NCBI RefSeq assembly: GCF_004569505.1
Contig: NZ_SPPK01000002.1
Coordinates: forward strand, 62,001 to 126,000
Direction of reading: 5' to 3'
DNA length: 64,000 bases
From: Dysgonomonas mossii
Lineage (GTDB): Bacteria > Bacteroidota > Bacteroidia > Bacteroidales > Dysgonomonadaceae
The translations under genes were made by a program, and so were the position numbers. Below, piece after piece: positions 46,847 to 56,675 of this stretch. Numbering within the stretch: position 1 is the stretch's first letter; each line of letters begins with the position of its first letter. The notes beneath the pieces were generated by a model. That model ran no database searches, was not told the DNA's origin, and saw nothing but the letters and a program-made list of their open reading frames with translations.

Positions 46847-49029
46847 AAAAATATATACTTTTTATATTTAGCTGGCTAATATGCTTTTCAGGTTTCGGAC
46901 AGGTTACAAATTTAAAATTTAACAACGGTAAGTTTAAAATTGTACAACTAACAGATCTACACTGGGTAGAAAGTGAATCTTATAAGCAGAAAAATGACAG
47001 TACTTGTAATTTGATTCGTGAAGTTATCCGCTTAGAGCATCCGGATCTTGTTATTCTCACCGGGGACATTGTTGTATCTTCAAGTGCATTAAAGGCTTGG
47101 TCGAAGTTAGCAGATCTCTTTACTAAAGAGAAGACCTTTTTTGCCGTAACCTTCGGAAATCATGATGATGAAACAGATATGACTAAATCTGAAATTCTCA
47201 ATTACCTACGCACTGTTCCTTACAACCTGACTTATGATGCAGAAGGGGGAAAGCTTTCAGGCTCGGGTAACTGTGCGCTTCCTATTCTGTCTTCTGACGG
47301 ACGGTCTGAAAAATGGGTACTCTACCTTTTAGACTCTCATAACTTATCAAGTGATAGGTCGTTCGGATACTATGATTGGATTAAGCACGATCAGATAGAT
47401 TGGTATCGAAAAACAAGCGACGAGTTTACGAAACGTAATAATCACAAGCTTCCTTCGCTGGCCTTTTTTCATATACCATTGACAGAGCATGAAACTGCAA
47501 GATGGTCATATCGCGAATTTGGTGAAAAGCAAGAAGGTGTAGCCGCATCAAATGTAAACTCCGGGTTGTTTTCCTCTTTTATCGAAAAGAAAGATGTGAT
47601 TGGAGTCTTTGTAGGACACGACCATAACAATGATTATATGGTTGACTTAAATGGAAATATAGCATTAGCTTTTGGACGTAAAACAGGTTATCCTGCGGCT
47701 TACACCGAAACCCTTAGTAGAGGAGTACGTGTTATTAATCTGTTTGAAAACGAAGCCAGATACGACTCTTACATAAGAGACCTTAAAGGTACTTACACCC
47801 ACTATACATTCGAGCAAAAGAATGAAGGTTCTGGTATTCCTCATTTTAATGGTTCTTTTATACAAGAATCGCTTGTTCTCAATTGGGATGATAGCCGTTG
47901 GGACAAGGAGATGCAGATGCTTAAAGAAGGCGGAATGAAATATCTTATTTATGCGCCCGCACTTCTTACGAATGAACAAGGTAAGGTTTCTACCACTTAT
48001 CCTTCTACTCTAACAGCGAAAAAGAACCAAAATAAAACATTAGAGAATTGCCTTCGTAGTGCTCAAAAAAATGGAATACGAGTGTTTGTAGGGTTGAACT
48101 TTAATGACAGATGGTGGAAAGTAGATTATGATGCGAGTTGGTTGATTGGACAGATGGAGATAGGAAATAAAGTGGCTGAAGAATTGGTTGCCTTATATAA
48201 AGAAAAATATAACGATGCCATGTACGGTTGGTATTGGGTTTGGGAGGTTGATAATTTAAATTGTATGACATCAGAGCGTCAAGCTATTTTGGCACAAGCA
48301 TTAAATACAAACTTAGATTACCTTACTAAAATTACTCCTGATATGCCTTTTATGCTATCTCCCTTTATGAATCATAAGGTAGGCGGAGATGCTAAGGAAT
48401 ATTCGAAAATGTGGAAAAATGTATTCGAACAAACGCATTTTCGAATCGGAGATATTTTCTCCCCTCAAGACTGTGTTGGAGCAGGTGGCCTCAATCTTGA
48501 TAATTTATCAGAATGGTTCCAAAACTTGAGGGAAGCAGTCAATAGCAAACCGGGTTTGAAGTTTTGGGGAAATATAGAAACGTTCGATCAGCGTTATTGG
48601 ACAAGTGCGCCATTAACACGTGTAAAGAAGCAACTAGATATTGTAAATGGATATGTAAGCAATATTATCTGCTTTGCATACAGTCACTATAATAGTCCTT
48701 ATGTAGTAAACCCGGAATACCATCAGGCATATTTGCAATATTGCAAAGACGGTAAATTGCCTAAAATAAATAAACCTCAAAGTGTATCTAATGTGAGCGT
48801 TCAGAAAGTGTCGAACGGAATTGAAATCAAATGGATTCCAACAGAATTTAAGTCTATAGACGGGTTTAATATTTATAGAGATGGCGTGTTGATAAAGAAA
48901 CTTCAGATATATCAAACCCGAACTCCTTTGTCTTTCATAGATAAGGAGGGGAATGTAAACAATGTATACGAAGTTTCGACTTACAATATTATGGAAGACG
49001 AATCTGAAAAAATAAAGCAAAATAATTAA
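46843..49029 (+). CDS. metallophosphoesterase-DUF4434-FN3 fusion protein (paralog 3)
   Basis: This 728-residue exported protein (signal peptide to about GFGQ) joins two activities. Residues 25-325 are a calcineurin-like phosphoesterase with all motifs: LTDLHW, ILTGDIV, FGNHDDE, FFHIP and VGHDHNND. Residues 330-640 are a DUF4434-like barrel with MYGWYWVWE (Glu468), FSPQDCVGAGGL and LKFWGNIETFD (Glu579). Residues 650-728 are FN3-like (GIEIKWIPTEFKSIDGFNIYRDG). The frame is continuous with no stop or shift at the junction. The fusion argues that phosphate-ester cleavage and the DUF4434 step act on the same substrate. It overlaps the esterase gene by 4 bp and precedes the ADP-ribosylglycohydrolase by 33 bp. 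Confidence 0.8.
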   Translation: MKKYILFIFSWLICFSGFGQVTNLKFNNGKFKIVQLTDLHWVESESYKQKNDSTCNLIREVIRLEHPDLVILTGDIVVSSSALKAWSKLADLFTKEKTFFAVTFGNHDDETDMTKSEILNYLRTVPYNLTYDAEGGKLSGSGNCALPILSSDGRSEKWVLYLLDSHNLSSDRSFGYYDWIKHDQIDWYRKTSDEFTKRNNHKLPSLAFFHIPLTEHETARWSYREFGEKQEGVAASNVNSGLFSSFIEKKDVIGVFVGHDHNNDYMVDLNGNIALAFGRKTGYPAAYTETLSRGVRVINLFENEARYDSYIRDLKGTYTHYTFEQKNEGSGIPHFNGSFIQESLVLNWDDSRWDKEMQMLKEGGMKYLIYAPALLTNEQGKVSTTYPSTLTAKKNQNKTLENCLRSAQKNGIRVFVGLNFNDRWWKVDYDASWLIGQMEIGNKVAEELVALYKEKYNDAMYGWYWVWEVDNLNCMTSERQAILAQALNTNLDYLTKITPDMPFMLSPFMNHKVGGDAKEYSKMWKNVFEQTHFRIGDIFSPQDCVGAGGLNLDNLSEWFQNLREAVNSKPGLKFWGNIETFDQRYWTSAPLTRVKKQLDIVNGYVSNIICFAYSHYNSPYVVNPEYHQAYLQYCKDGKLPKINKPQSVSNVSVQKVSNGIEIKWIPTEFKSIDGFNIYRDGVLIKKLQIYQTRTPLSFIDKEGNVNNVYEVSTYNIMEDESEKIKQNN

Positions 49030-49062
49030 ATATTAATTTCTTAAACGAAGAAGATTGAAATT

Positions 49063-50610
49063 ATGAAAAACACAATTCTTTTCATCTGCATTTATTTTGT
49101 TATTGGGTTGGCAACAGCGTGTAGCTCTGCTGTTACTCAGACATCAGTGCCATCGGAGGTATCTATGACCAAAGAGGTGCTGGCTGACAAAATAAAAGGA
49201 GGTTGGGCAGCTAAAACGATTGGTTGCACGTACGGAGGGCCTGTGGAATTTATCCACAACGGCACTATAATTCAGGATTATACTCCGATAAAATGGTCAA
49301 AGGACAGGGTAAAGCATTATTTTGATACTTTTCCGGGACTCTATGATGACTTATATGTAGATATTATTTTCGTTAATGTATTTGAACGTTTAGGTTTACA
49401 AGCACCTGCCGATTCATTTGCTGTTAGTTTTGCAAATACAGAGTTCCCTCTTTGGCATGCCAATCAGGTGGCCCGATATAATATCAAACAAGGTATTATG
49501 CCTCCACTGTCGGGACATTGGTTGAACAACCCGCATGCAGATGATATTGATTATCAAATTGAAGCAGATTTTGCCGGTTTGATGACTCCCGGAATGCCCA
49601 ATGCGGCATCAGAGATATCTGATAAGGTTGGACATATTTTTACTTACGGAGATGGATGGTATGGAGGAGTATATACCGGGGCTTTGTATTCTATGTCTTT
49701 TGTTTCAGACGATGTGGAGTTTATTGTGACTGAGGCTTTAAAAACGATTCCCGAAAAGAGCGACTTTTATCTCTGTATGAAAGACATTATAAACTGGCAC
49801 AAACAATATCCGAACGATTGGAAACAAACATGGTTTGAATGCCAAAAAAAATGGTCTTCGGAAGTCGGTTGTCCCGATGGAGTATTCTTGCCCTTCAATA
49901 TTGATGCAAAAATCAACAGTGCTTATGTCTTAATCGGTTTGTTGTATGGTAAGAGAGATTTCTTTTCTACTATGGATATCGCAGCTCGGTGTGGGCAAGA
50001 CTCAGACTGTAATGCAGCAACGGCAGCAGGAATTTTAGGTACAATCTTGGGATATTCCAATATTCCTGAATCTTGGAAAGAAAGCCTATATGAGGTTGAA
50101 GACAGACCGTTTGCATATACCGATGTCTCATTGAACAAATTGTATGACTTAGGTTTAAAACACGCTTTGCAGGTAATCGAAAAAGAAGGTGGTAAAGTAG
50201 AAAATAATCAAATCACGATTAAAACTCAGAAACCTGTCGCTGTAAAATATGAAAAATCTTTCGAAGGTCATTACCCTGTTGAAAAAATGGAAATTAACGC
50301 AACATTAAAAGATAAGCTTGATTTTACTTTTAACGGGATCGGTTTTGTCCAAAAAGGTTATGTAAAATGCACAGACGAATCGTATGTGGCCAAAGTGGAA
50401 ATGTATATAGATGGAAATCTGATCGAAACAGCAAATCTTCCGGTGGCAAAAGCGACTTCTATCGATAACCGCAGAGTAGATCTATTTCACAGATATCAAT
50501 TACCAAAGAGTGCACATAATGTAAGCTACAAGTGGCTTAATCCACGCAATGATGCACAGGTCTATTTCGGAGAGGCTGTTATCTATTCGGATCAATTAAC
50601 CTATAAATAA
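49063..50610 (+). CDS. exported ADP-ribosylglycohydrolase-family lipoprotein
   Basis: The product is 515 residues with a lipobox (GLATACSSAV). The ADP-ribosylglycohydrolase (DraG/ARH) fold spans about 30-375: KIKGGWAAKTIGCTYGGPVEF, the acidic helix LYDDLYVDIIFVNVFERLG, and the metal motif ARCGQDSDCNAATAAGILG, equivalent to the family GxDTDxNA. These acidic residues bind two divalent metals in known members. A beta-rich domain follows (about 390-515). ARH enzymes remove ADP-ribose from proteins or small molecules inside cells, but the lipoprotein signal puts this one outside the cytoplasm, implying nutrient scavenging of ribosyl or ADP-ribosyl compounds. Bacteroides rus (ribose) loci also carry such a gene. 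It is followed after 6 bp by a transporter. Confidence 0.85.
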   Translation: MKNTILFICIYFVIGLATACSSAVTQTSVPSEVSMTKEVLADKIKGGWAAKTIGCTYGGPVEFIHNGTIIQDYTPIKWSKDRVKHYFDTFPGLYDDLYVDIIFVNVFERLGLQAPADSFAVSFANTEFPLWHANQVARYNIKQGIMPPLSGHWLNNPHADDIDYQIEADFAGLMTPGMPNAASEISDKVGHIFTYGDGWYGGVYTGALYSMSFVSDDVEFIVTEALKTIPEKSDFYLCMKDIINWHKQYPNDWKQTWFECQKKWSSEVGCPDGVFLPFNIDAKINSAYVLIGLLYGKRDFFSTMDIAARCGQDSDCNAATAAGILGTILGYSNIPESWKESLYEVEDRPFAYTDVSLNKLYDLGLKHALQVIEKEGGKVENNQITIKTQKPVAVKYEKSFEGHYPVEKMEINATLKDKLDFTFNGIGFVQKGYVKCTDESYVAKVEMYIDGNLIETANLPVAKATSIDNRRVDLFHRYQLPKSAHNVSYKWLNPRNDAQVYFGEAVIYSDQLTYK

Positions 50611-50616
50611 GCAGTT

Positions 50617-51627
50617 ATGTATATTGTTGAAAATTATGGATTAGCTGTAGCCTTATGTTGGGTGACAATGTTTTGTTGGGGTTCTTGGGGTAATACACAA
50701 AAACTTGCGGCTAAAACATGGCGTTACGAGCTGTTTTATTGGGATTATGTTGTCGGTATACTTCTATTCTCTTTGGTATGGGGACTGACATTAGGTAGTT
50801 TCGGTGAAAATGGAAGAGGATTTGTAGAAGATCTACTTCAGGCCAGCCCCGACTATCTTTGGAGTGCATTGCTTGGGGGTGTTATATTCAATGCATCTAA
50901 TATCCTGTTGTCATCGTCTGTATCGCTCGCCGGTATGTCTGTTGCATTTCCGGTAGGAGTAGGCTTGGCTTTGGTATTAGGGGTATTTGTCAATTATTTC
51001 AGTACACCAAAGGGAGATCCTGTTGTTTTATTTTTAGGAGTATTTCTGATCGTTTTGGCTATCATCTTTAATGGATTTGCATCGAGTAAGGTTGCCAAGG
51101 CTTCATCAGATCAGGGCGTTCGAAAAAAAGGAATCGTGATTGCTATTTGTGCCGGTATACTGATGTCGTTCTTCTACCGTTTTGTTGCAGCGTCTATGGA
51201 TCTTGAAAATCTGGAGACTCCAACCAGTGGTATGCTCACTCCTTACTCAGCTCTGTTTGTGTTTGCAATAGGAATATTTGTCAGCAACTTCCTATTCAAT
51301 ACCCTTGTAATGAAAAAGCCATTTGTTGGCGAGCCTATATCATTTAGCCAATACTTCAAAGGCAATATGAAAACTCATCTGATAGGTCTTCTTGGCGGAG
51401 GTATTTGGGCTTTGGGTACTGCGTGCAGTTATATTGCTGCAGGAAAAGCGGGACCAGCCATATCTTACGCACTGGGACAAGGTGCAACAATGGTCGCTGC
51501 CTTGTGGGGACTATTTGTGTGGAAGGAATTTAAAGGAGCACCAAAGTCTATCAACCTATTACTTACAGTGATGTTGATTCTTTTTATTTCCGGTTTGGTG
51601 CTGATAATTTTATCTGGAGGTAACTAA
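50617..51627 (+). CDS. GRP/RhaT-like inner-membrane sugar transporter
   Basis: This 336-residue integral membrane protein has about 10 helices in the drug/metabolite transporter superfamily pattern: ALCWVTMFCWGSWGNTQKLA in helix 1, then GGVIFNASNILLSSSVSLAG, AFPVGVGLALVLGVFVNYF, GILMSFFYRFVAASM, GGGIWALGTACSYIAAGKAG and the C-terminal LFISGLVLIILSGG. The WGSWGNT start resembles the glucose/ribose porter (GRP) and RhaT families. Database annotations often call such proteins multidrug DMT permeases, but the operon (ribokinase, ARH protein, SusCD) favours a monosaccharide such as ribose, comparable to RusT. The short intergenic gaps (6 and 28 bp) place it firmly in the operon. Confidence 0.85.
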   Translation: MYIVENYGLAVALCWVTMFCWGSWGNTQKLAAKTWRYELFYWDYVVGILLFSLVWGLTLGSFGENGRGFVEDLLQASPDYLWSALLGGVIFNASNILLSSSVSLAGMSVAFPVGVGLALVLGVFVNYFSTPKGDPVVLFLGVFLIVLAIIFNGFASSKVAKASSDQGVRKKGIVIAICAGILMSFFYRFVAASMDLENLETPTSGMLTPYSALFVFAIGIFVSNFLFNTLVMKKPFVGEPISFSQYFKGNMKTHLIGLLGGGIWALGTACSYIAAGKAGPAISYALGQGATMVAALWGLFVWKEFKGAPKSINLLLTVMLILFISGLVLIILSGGN

Positions 51628-51655
51628 ACTTTTTATTAATATAATATAAACTATT

Positions 51656-53212
51656 ATGAGGCAAAATTTTTGTAAAGTTGTAATTGCATTACTGGCAATA
51701 CTTGCGATACTGCCGGGTAACACATTACATGCAGATAATGGTGTGCCCAATAAACAAAAAAGTGAGAAAAATAATAAAGCGGCTCTAGGTGTACAACCTA
51801 TTACCGGTACGTGGATAAATTTAGCATATAAGGATGTTAGGAATAAATATACAAATCCTCAAAATTTTGATAATACCAGTCCTAAGCTATGGGAAGCTAA
51901 AGTACGAGAATTGTCGGCTATGGGTATCGAGTATTTAGTCTTTATGGAGGTAGCCAATGAAGGCAAAGCTTATTATCCGTCAAAACTGATGCCCTGGTTA
52001 TATGATAAGAACGTAAAGAGTCCCGTAGAGGCCATTCTTGATGAAGCTGCAAAGTATAATATGAAGGTTTTTATGAGCACAGGATGGGCAAAAGATCAGG
52101 ATGACAATTTGCTTGACCCAGAGATTAAAAAACGTCAGCTTCAGATAATGGAAGAACTGGCAACTCTATACAAAAATCATAAAGCTTTTTACGGTTGGTA
52201 TTTGCCTGTAGAAGATTGCTTGTGTCCGATATTTGCCGAACATGCTGTACAGTCTGTGAATACATTGACAGAAAAAGCAAACGCATTGACACCCGGAAAG
52301 CAAACTTTGATTTCTCCCTATGGAATAGGACTATCCGAATTCGATAATCCCGATTATGAGAAGCAATTGGCAAAACTCAAAGTGGATATCATTGCCTACC
52401 AGGATGAAGTGGGTTGCGTACGAGACAAGTTTACACTTCCACGATTGAAAAAGAACTGGCAAAGAATGCGTGATATTCACAATAGATTGAATATAGAACT
52501 TTGGGCTAATTGTGAAACTTTTACATGGGAGGAAAAAACCAATGACCGTAATTCAGCCTTGATTCCGGCTGCTTATTCCCGTTTACTGTCGCAGCAAGTT
52601 GCAGCATCTTCCGCTCATGTCGATAAGATTATTTCATTCATGTTTGGAGGTATTATCGAAGACCCAAAATCACCGTTTCAGTTAGGTCAGCCTGTTTGGT
52701 CTAACGAACTATATAATAATTATATGGCATGGAAAAACGGTAATACATATTGGAAGCTATTTGAAGCCACTTTGCAAGAGAAGTTGGAAAATTCAGCCAC
52801 TCCTCAAATGATAAATGATACAAGATTGAAAAATCTCCTTGACGGACAAGTTGCAGAAGAGAATAGTTTAGATAGCCGTTGGGTAAAATTTGAAAAAGGA
52901 CATCACGAAATAGTCCTTGATTTGCAGAATAAAACTAAGGTTGAAAAGGTTTTGATGCGCAGCCTCAACTACAATCAGGAGGAAATAGGAACACCATATA
53001 AAATTTACGTCTTCACGTCCAATGATGGAGTAAAATATGAACTCGCATCTATTAAAGATGCACCATACTTCCCAAACAACAAGCATGATTCATGGATTGA
53101 TGGAGTACTATTCGACGAATTGAATGAAAATGCACGATACATCAAAGTCGCTTTCGACGCCCCTCAGAAAGTATATGTTGATGAATTATTTATTAATCCG
53201 AAAATCAGATAA
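51656..53212 (+). CDS. DUF4434-like TIM barrel with C-terminal discoidin-like domain (paralog 4)
   Basis: This 518-residue exported protein has a signal peptide (to about TLHA, residue 26) and a DUF4434-like barrel (about 45-345): ITGTWINLAYKDVRN, LSAMGIEYLVFMEVA, AAKYNMKVFMSTGWA, FYGWYLPVEDC (Glu186), IIAYQDEVGCVRD and IELWANCETFTW (Glu287). Residues 370-518 form a beta-sandwich resembling discoidin (LLDGQVAEENSLDSRWVKF, HHEIVLDLQNKTKVEKVLM, ARYIKVAF), probably sugar-binding. The glutamate pair is shared with paralogs 1-3. A 202-bp gap before the next SusC gene holds no TAnnTTTG box, so read-through from this gene is likely. Confidence 0.75.
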   Translation: MRQNFCKVVIALLAILAILPGNTLHADNGVPNKQKSEKNNKAALGVQPITGTWINLAYKDVRNKYTNPQNFDNTSPKLWEAKVRELSAMGIEYLVFMEVANEGKAYYPSKLMPWLYDKNVKSPVEAILDEAAKYNMKVFMSTGWAKDQDDNLLDPEIKKRQLQIMEELATLYKNHKAFYGWYLPVEDCLCPIFAEHAVQSVNTLTEKANALTPGKQTLISPYGIGLSEFDNPDYEKQLAKLKVDIIAYQDEVGCVRDKFTLPRLKKNWQRMRDIHNRLNIELWANCETFTWEEKTNDRNSALIPAAYSRLLSQQVAASSAHVDKIISFMFGGIIEDPKSPFQLGQPVWSNELYNNYMAWKNGNTYWKLFEATLQEKLENSATPQMINDTRLKNLLDGQVAEENSLDSRWVKFEKGHHEIVLDLQNKTKVEKVLMRSLNYNQEEIGTPYKIYVFTSNDGVKYELASIKDAPYFPNNKHDSWIDGVLFDELNENARYIKVAFDAPQKVYVDELFINPKIR

Positions 53213-53414
53213 AGTATGAATGTCTCAGAAAAAACCACTGTATGGGGAAGAAGCCACCCGTACAAACACTAAACGAAAAATCATTGAACTATTAAACTAT
53301 TAAATAGAATCAGGCTAATAGTGTAAAATTTACTAGTAATCTATAAGGTAAATTCGAGACTTTATGAGAATTCTTTTAATACAGTGAAAAACCTCATTTT
53401 ATAAAATTAAATCT

Positions 53415-56400
53415 ATGAAAAGACTATTCGGTTCTATATCTGGAATCATATGGGTGCTTATTATAGCACTGATATTTGTTCCGGACAGTTTGGAGGCTAC
53501 TACATTAGAAGCTCTTCAATCAGTAAAAATTACAGGTGTGGTTACTGATGAATCAGGGAGTCCTGTTATTGGTGCTACGGTCCGTGTAAAAAATGCAAAT
53601 GTGGGGACAATCACAGAGATTGATGGACATTACTCGATTGATGCTCCCAAGAATGGAACGCTTATCTTCTCCTTTATAGGCTATCAAACGCAAGAAGTAG
53701 CTATAAAAGGTAAAAATACCATTAATGTTGTATTGACAGAAGATAGCCAAATGCTCGAAGAAACTGTGGTTATCGGTTATGGTGCAGTAAAGAAAAGAGA
53801 CCTTACCGGATCCGTTTCTTCTTTGAAAAGCGATGAACTACTTAGAACAAATCCGGTGAGTATCAATCAGGGTTTGCAAGGTAAAATGGCCGGAGTTTCT
53901 GTATCGCAAGCAGATGGAGCCCCCGGTTCAGGGATTAGTATCCAGATTCGTGGAGCTAACTCATTTACTACAAGTACCGAACCTCTCTATATTGTAGATG
54001 GTATACCTTTTACTACAGGCGAAGCTCCTGAAACCGATTATGGAACAAAACAAAAAAATAACCCGCTAAGTATGATCAGTCCTCATGATATTGAATCTAT
54101 CGAGGTATTGAAAGATGCATCAGCGACCGCTATTTACGGATCTCGTGCTGCAAATGGTGTTGTTATTATTACTACTAAGTCCGGTTCGGGTGGAAAAACA
54201 AAAGTAGTATTCAGCTCTAATTTTAATGTAGCGTCTGCCGTTAAAAAAATTCCGGTACTAAGTGCTGCCGAATATGCCGAATACAGAAATGAGTTGGTTA
54301 TCAATGGCTATCTGTATGATGGCAAAAGCTATGTTGATGCAGCTAATCTTCCTTATCCAATTCCAGGGCGTTGGTCAGAAACCAAAGGCAAAGACCCGAT
54401 TACAGGTCAAGAAATTGTAATAAAGAGAGAGTATCTACCAAGTCCTGATGATTTTAGGAATGGATATGATCGAAATCAGGATGGAAAATTGTTTTATGGT
54501 ACAAATTGGCAAGATCAAATATTTCACACAGCCACTAGTCAGGAGTATAATTTAAGTGTTTCAGGTGGTGATAAAAATGGTTCTTTTATGTATTCAGGGG
54601 GGATGCTGGATCAACAAGGGATCATTGTAAACTCTTATTACAAACGTTACAATGTACGTGCCAATAATACACGCAAAGTAAATAACTGGATCGAGATTGG
54701 TAATAATATAACTTTTTCTAAATCAGACAACCGTTTGGCTCGTACCAACAGTGAAAATTATGGAGTAATTGAATCCGCTATTGGATTTAATCCTACTCGT
54801 CCCGTTTTTGACCCCGAAGCTGACTCTGGTTTCTCAGAAGATTTTTCAAGCGGTTTGGCTAATCCTTACCTAACAGCTCACACAGAAAAAAACATTCTGA
54901 CATCTTTATCTGTATATACATCAGGCTTTGCAGAAGTAACTTTTGCTGATTGGTTGAAATTCCGTCAGAATGTAGGCTATGGTTACAACTCTTATGAACG
55001 TAATCAGTATTATAACAGATGGACAGGATCTGGCCAAGCACCAACAAATGGTTATGGAAGAAAAGATGATAGTGCTTACGAAGGTCTTACAACCGAGTCT
55101 TTGCTAACATTCAATAAGACATTTGGCATACATGCTGTTAATGCTGTGGTGGGTATGACTTATGAAAAATCGATGGGTAAAAGTAAATCGATGAGTAGTA
55201 AAAATTATCCAACGGATGATACCGAAGATAATAATATCAATGCAGGTATTAAAGACCGTGAAATAAGCAGTGGCAGATGGAAATCTCAATTGATGTCTTA
55301 TTTGGTTCGTGGTAATTATAACCTGAGAGATAAATATTTGTTTACAGCATCATACCGTCGTGATGGATCGAGCCGTTTTGCTCTACAAAACCGTTGGTCT
55401 AACTTCTATTCCGGAGCTATTGCTTGGCGTTTGGGAGAAGAAGCATTTATTAAGAATCTAAATTTCTTTGATAATCTAAAGCTTCGTTTAAGTGCAGGAC
55501 AAACAGGTAATCAGGGGATCAGTGCATACGCCACACGTTCTCGCTTTACTATCCAGAACTATCCTTTTGATGGTACCCAAACATCGGGTATGGCAGAAGA
55601 CCGTTGGGGAGGACCTGCTGCTGTAGATCTCAAATGGGAAACTACAAACCAATATGACTTGGGACTAGATGTATCTTTCTTTAACAGCCGGGTTAATCTA
55701 ACAGCAGATTATTATTATAAGAAAACTACCGATTTGCTTCAATACAGATATATAGATGCTAGTTCCGGATTTAGTGAATTAGCATGTAACTATGGAAACG
55801 TAGTAAACAAAGGACTCGAGCTTAGTGGAAACTTTATGCCTGTGAAAACATCCGATTGGATGTGGACTTTGGATGCTAATATCTCATTTAATAAGAATGT
55901 AATTGGAGGATTAAATGCCGATCAGTTCTCTGATGTAGTATGGGGCATGGAAAGTATGTTCCTCAGAAGAAACGGTCAGCCTATTGGTATTATCTACGGT
56001 TATGTTGAAGATGGATTTTATAATAACGAAGCAGAAGTTCGTGCCGATCCTTATTATAAAACACAGTCAGACTCTAAGATAAAGAGTATGGTAGGACAGA
56101 TTAAGTATAAGAATATGGATGATGATCCGATGATTGACGAACGCGATAAAACGATTATCGGAAATACGAATCCTGATTTCCAATACGGATTGACAAGTAC
56201 ATTGACTTATAAGAATTGGACTTTCAGTTTCTTACTGCAAGGAACACAGGGAAATGATATTCTGAATACTAACCTGAGAAGCTTTGATGTGGCAGGTTCA
56301 GGTAACATGCCGAAATTTGTTTGGGACAACCGTTGGACTCCAGATAATAGAGATAATGCGCTATGGCCTCGTGCTGACGGAACATATACTCGCTCTATGA

Positions 56401-56663
56401 AAGCCTCAGACCGTTATGTTGTAGATGGTTCATACCTCCGCTGTAAGAATATTAGTTTAGGTTACAGATGGCCATCTCCTGTAAAATATATAGAATCTCT
56501 CAATGTAGTGGCTAGTGTATCCAATCTGTTTACTATTTCGGGATATGACTGGTATGATCCGGATGTAAATGCATTTGGTAGTGATCCTACACGCAGGGGT
56601 GTAGATATGTCTTCATATCCAAGTGCCCGTACATTTAATTTGGGTGTTCAATTAGCTTTTTAA
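53415..56663 (+). CDS. SusC/RagA-type TonB-dependent outer-membrane transporter (second PUL)
   Basis: The protein has 1082 residues with a signal peptide (to about SLEAT). The regulatory beta-sandwich (about 35-115; ITGVVTDESGSPVIGATVRVK) precedes a TonB-box-like TVVIGYG. The plug contains AGVSVSQADGAPGSGISIQI, the marker LYIVDGIPF and ATAIYGSRAANGVVIITTKSG. The barrel ends FNLGVQLAF. It is divergent in sequence from the SusC at 21394, which suggests a different ligand. Its partner SusD gene starts 12 bp downstream. It should import the fragments made at the surface by the DUF4434, phosphoesterase and GH27 enzymes of this locus. Confidence 0.95.
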   Translation: MKRLFGSISGIIWVLIIALIFVPDSLEATTLEALQSVKITGVVTDESGSPVIGATVRVKNANVGTITEIDGHYSIDAPKNGTLIFSFIGYQTQEVAIKGKNTINVVLTEDSQMLEETVVIGYGAVKKRDLTGSVSSLKSDELLRTNPVSINQGLQGKMAGVSVSQADGAPGSGISIQIRGANSFTTSTEPLYIVDGIPFTTGEAPETDYGTKQKNNPLSMISPHDIESIEVLKDASATAIYGSRAANGVVIITTKSGSGGKTKVVFSSNFNVASAVKKIPVLSAAEYAEYRNELVINGYLYDGKSYVDAANLPYPIPGRWSETKGKDPITGQEIVIKREYLPSPDDFRNGYDRNQDGKLFYGTNWQDQIFHTATSQEYNLSVSGGDKNGSFMYSGGMLDQQGIIVNSYYKRYNVRANNTRKVNNWIEIGNNITFSKSDNRLARTNSENYGVIESAIGFNPTRPVFDPEADSGFSEDFSSGLANPYLTAHTEKNILTSLSVYTSGFAEVTFADWLKFRQNVGYGYNSYERNQYYNRWTGSGQAPTNGYGRKDDSAYEGLTTESLLTFNKTFGIHAVNAVVGMTYEKSMGKSKSMSSKNYPTDDTEDNNINAGIKDREISSGRWKSQLMSYLVRGNYNLRDKYLFTASYRRDGSSRFALQNRWSNFYSGAIAWRLGEEAFIKNLNFFDNLKLRLSAGQTGNQGISAYATRSRFTIQNYPFDGTQTSGMAEDRWGGPAAVDLKWETTNQYDLGLDVSFFNSRVNLTADYYYKKTTDLLQYRYIDASSGFSELACNYGNVVNKGLELSGNFMPVKTSDWMWTLDANISFNKNVIGGLNADQFSDVVWGMESMFLRRNGQPIGIIYGYVEDGFYNNEAEVRADPYYKTQSDSKIKSMVGQIKYKNMDDDPMIDERDKTIIGNTNPDFQYGLTSTLTYKNWTFSFLLQGTQGNDILNTNLRSFDVAGSGNMPKFVWDNRWTPDNRDNALWPRADGTYTRSMKASDRYVVDGSYLRCKNISLGYRWPSPVKYIESLNVVASVSNLFTISGYDWYDPDVNAFGSDPTRRGVDMSSYPSARTFNLGVQLAF

Positions 56664-56675
56664 ATTAAAAAAATC

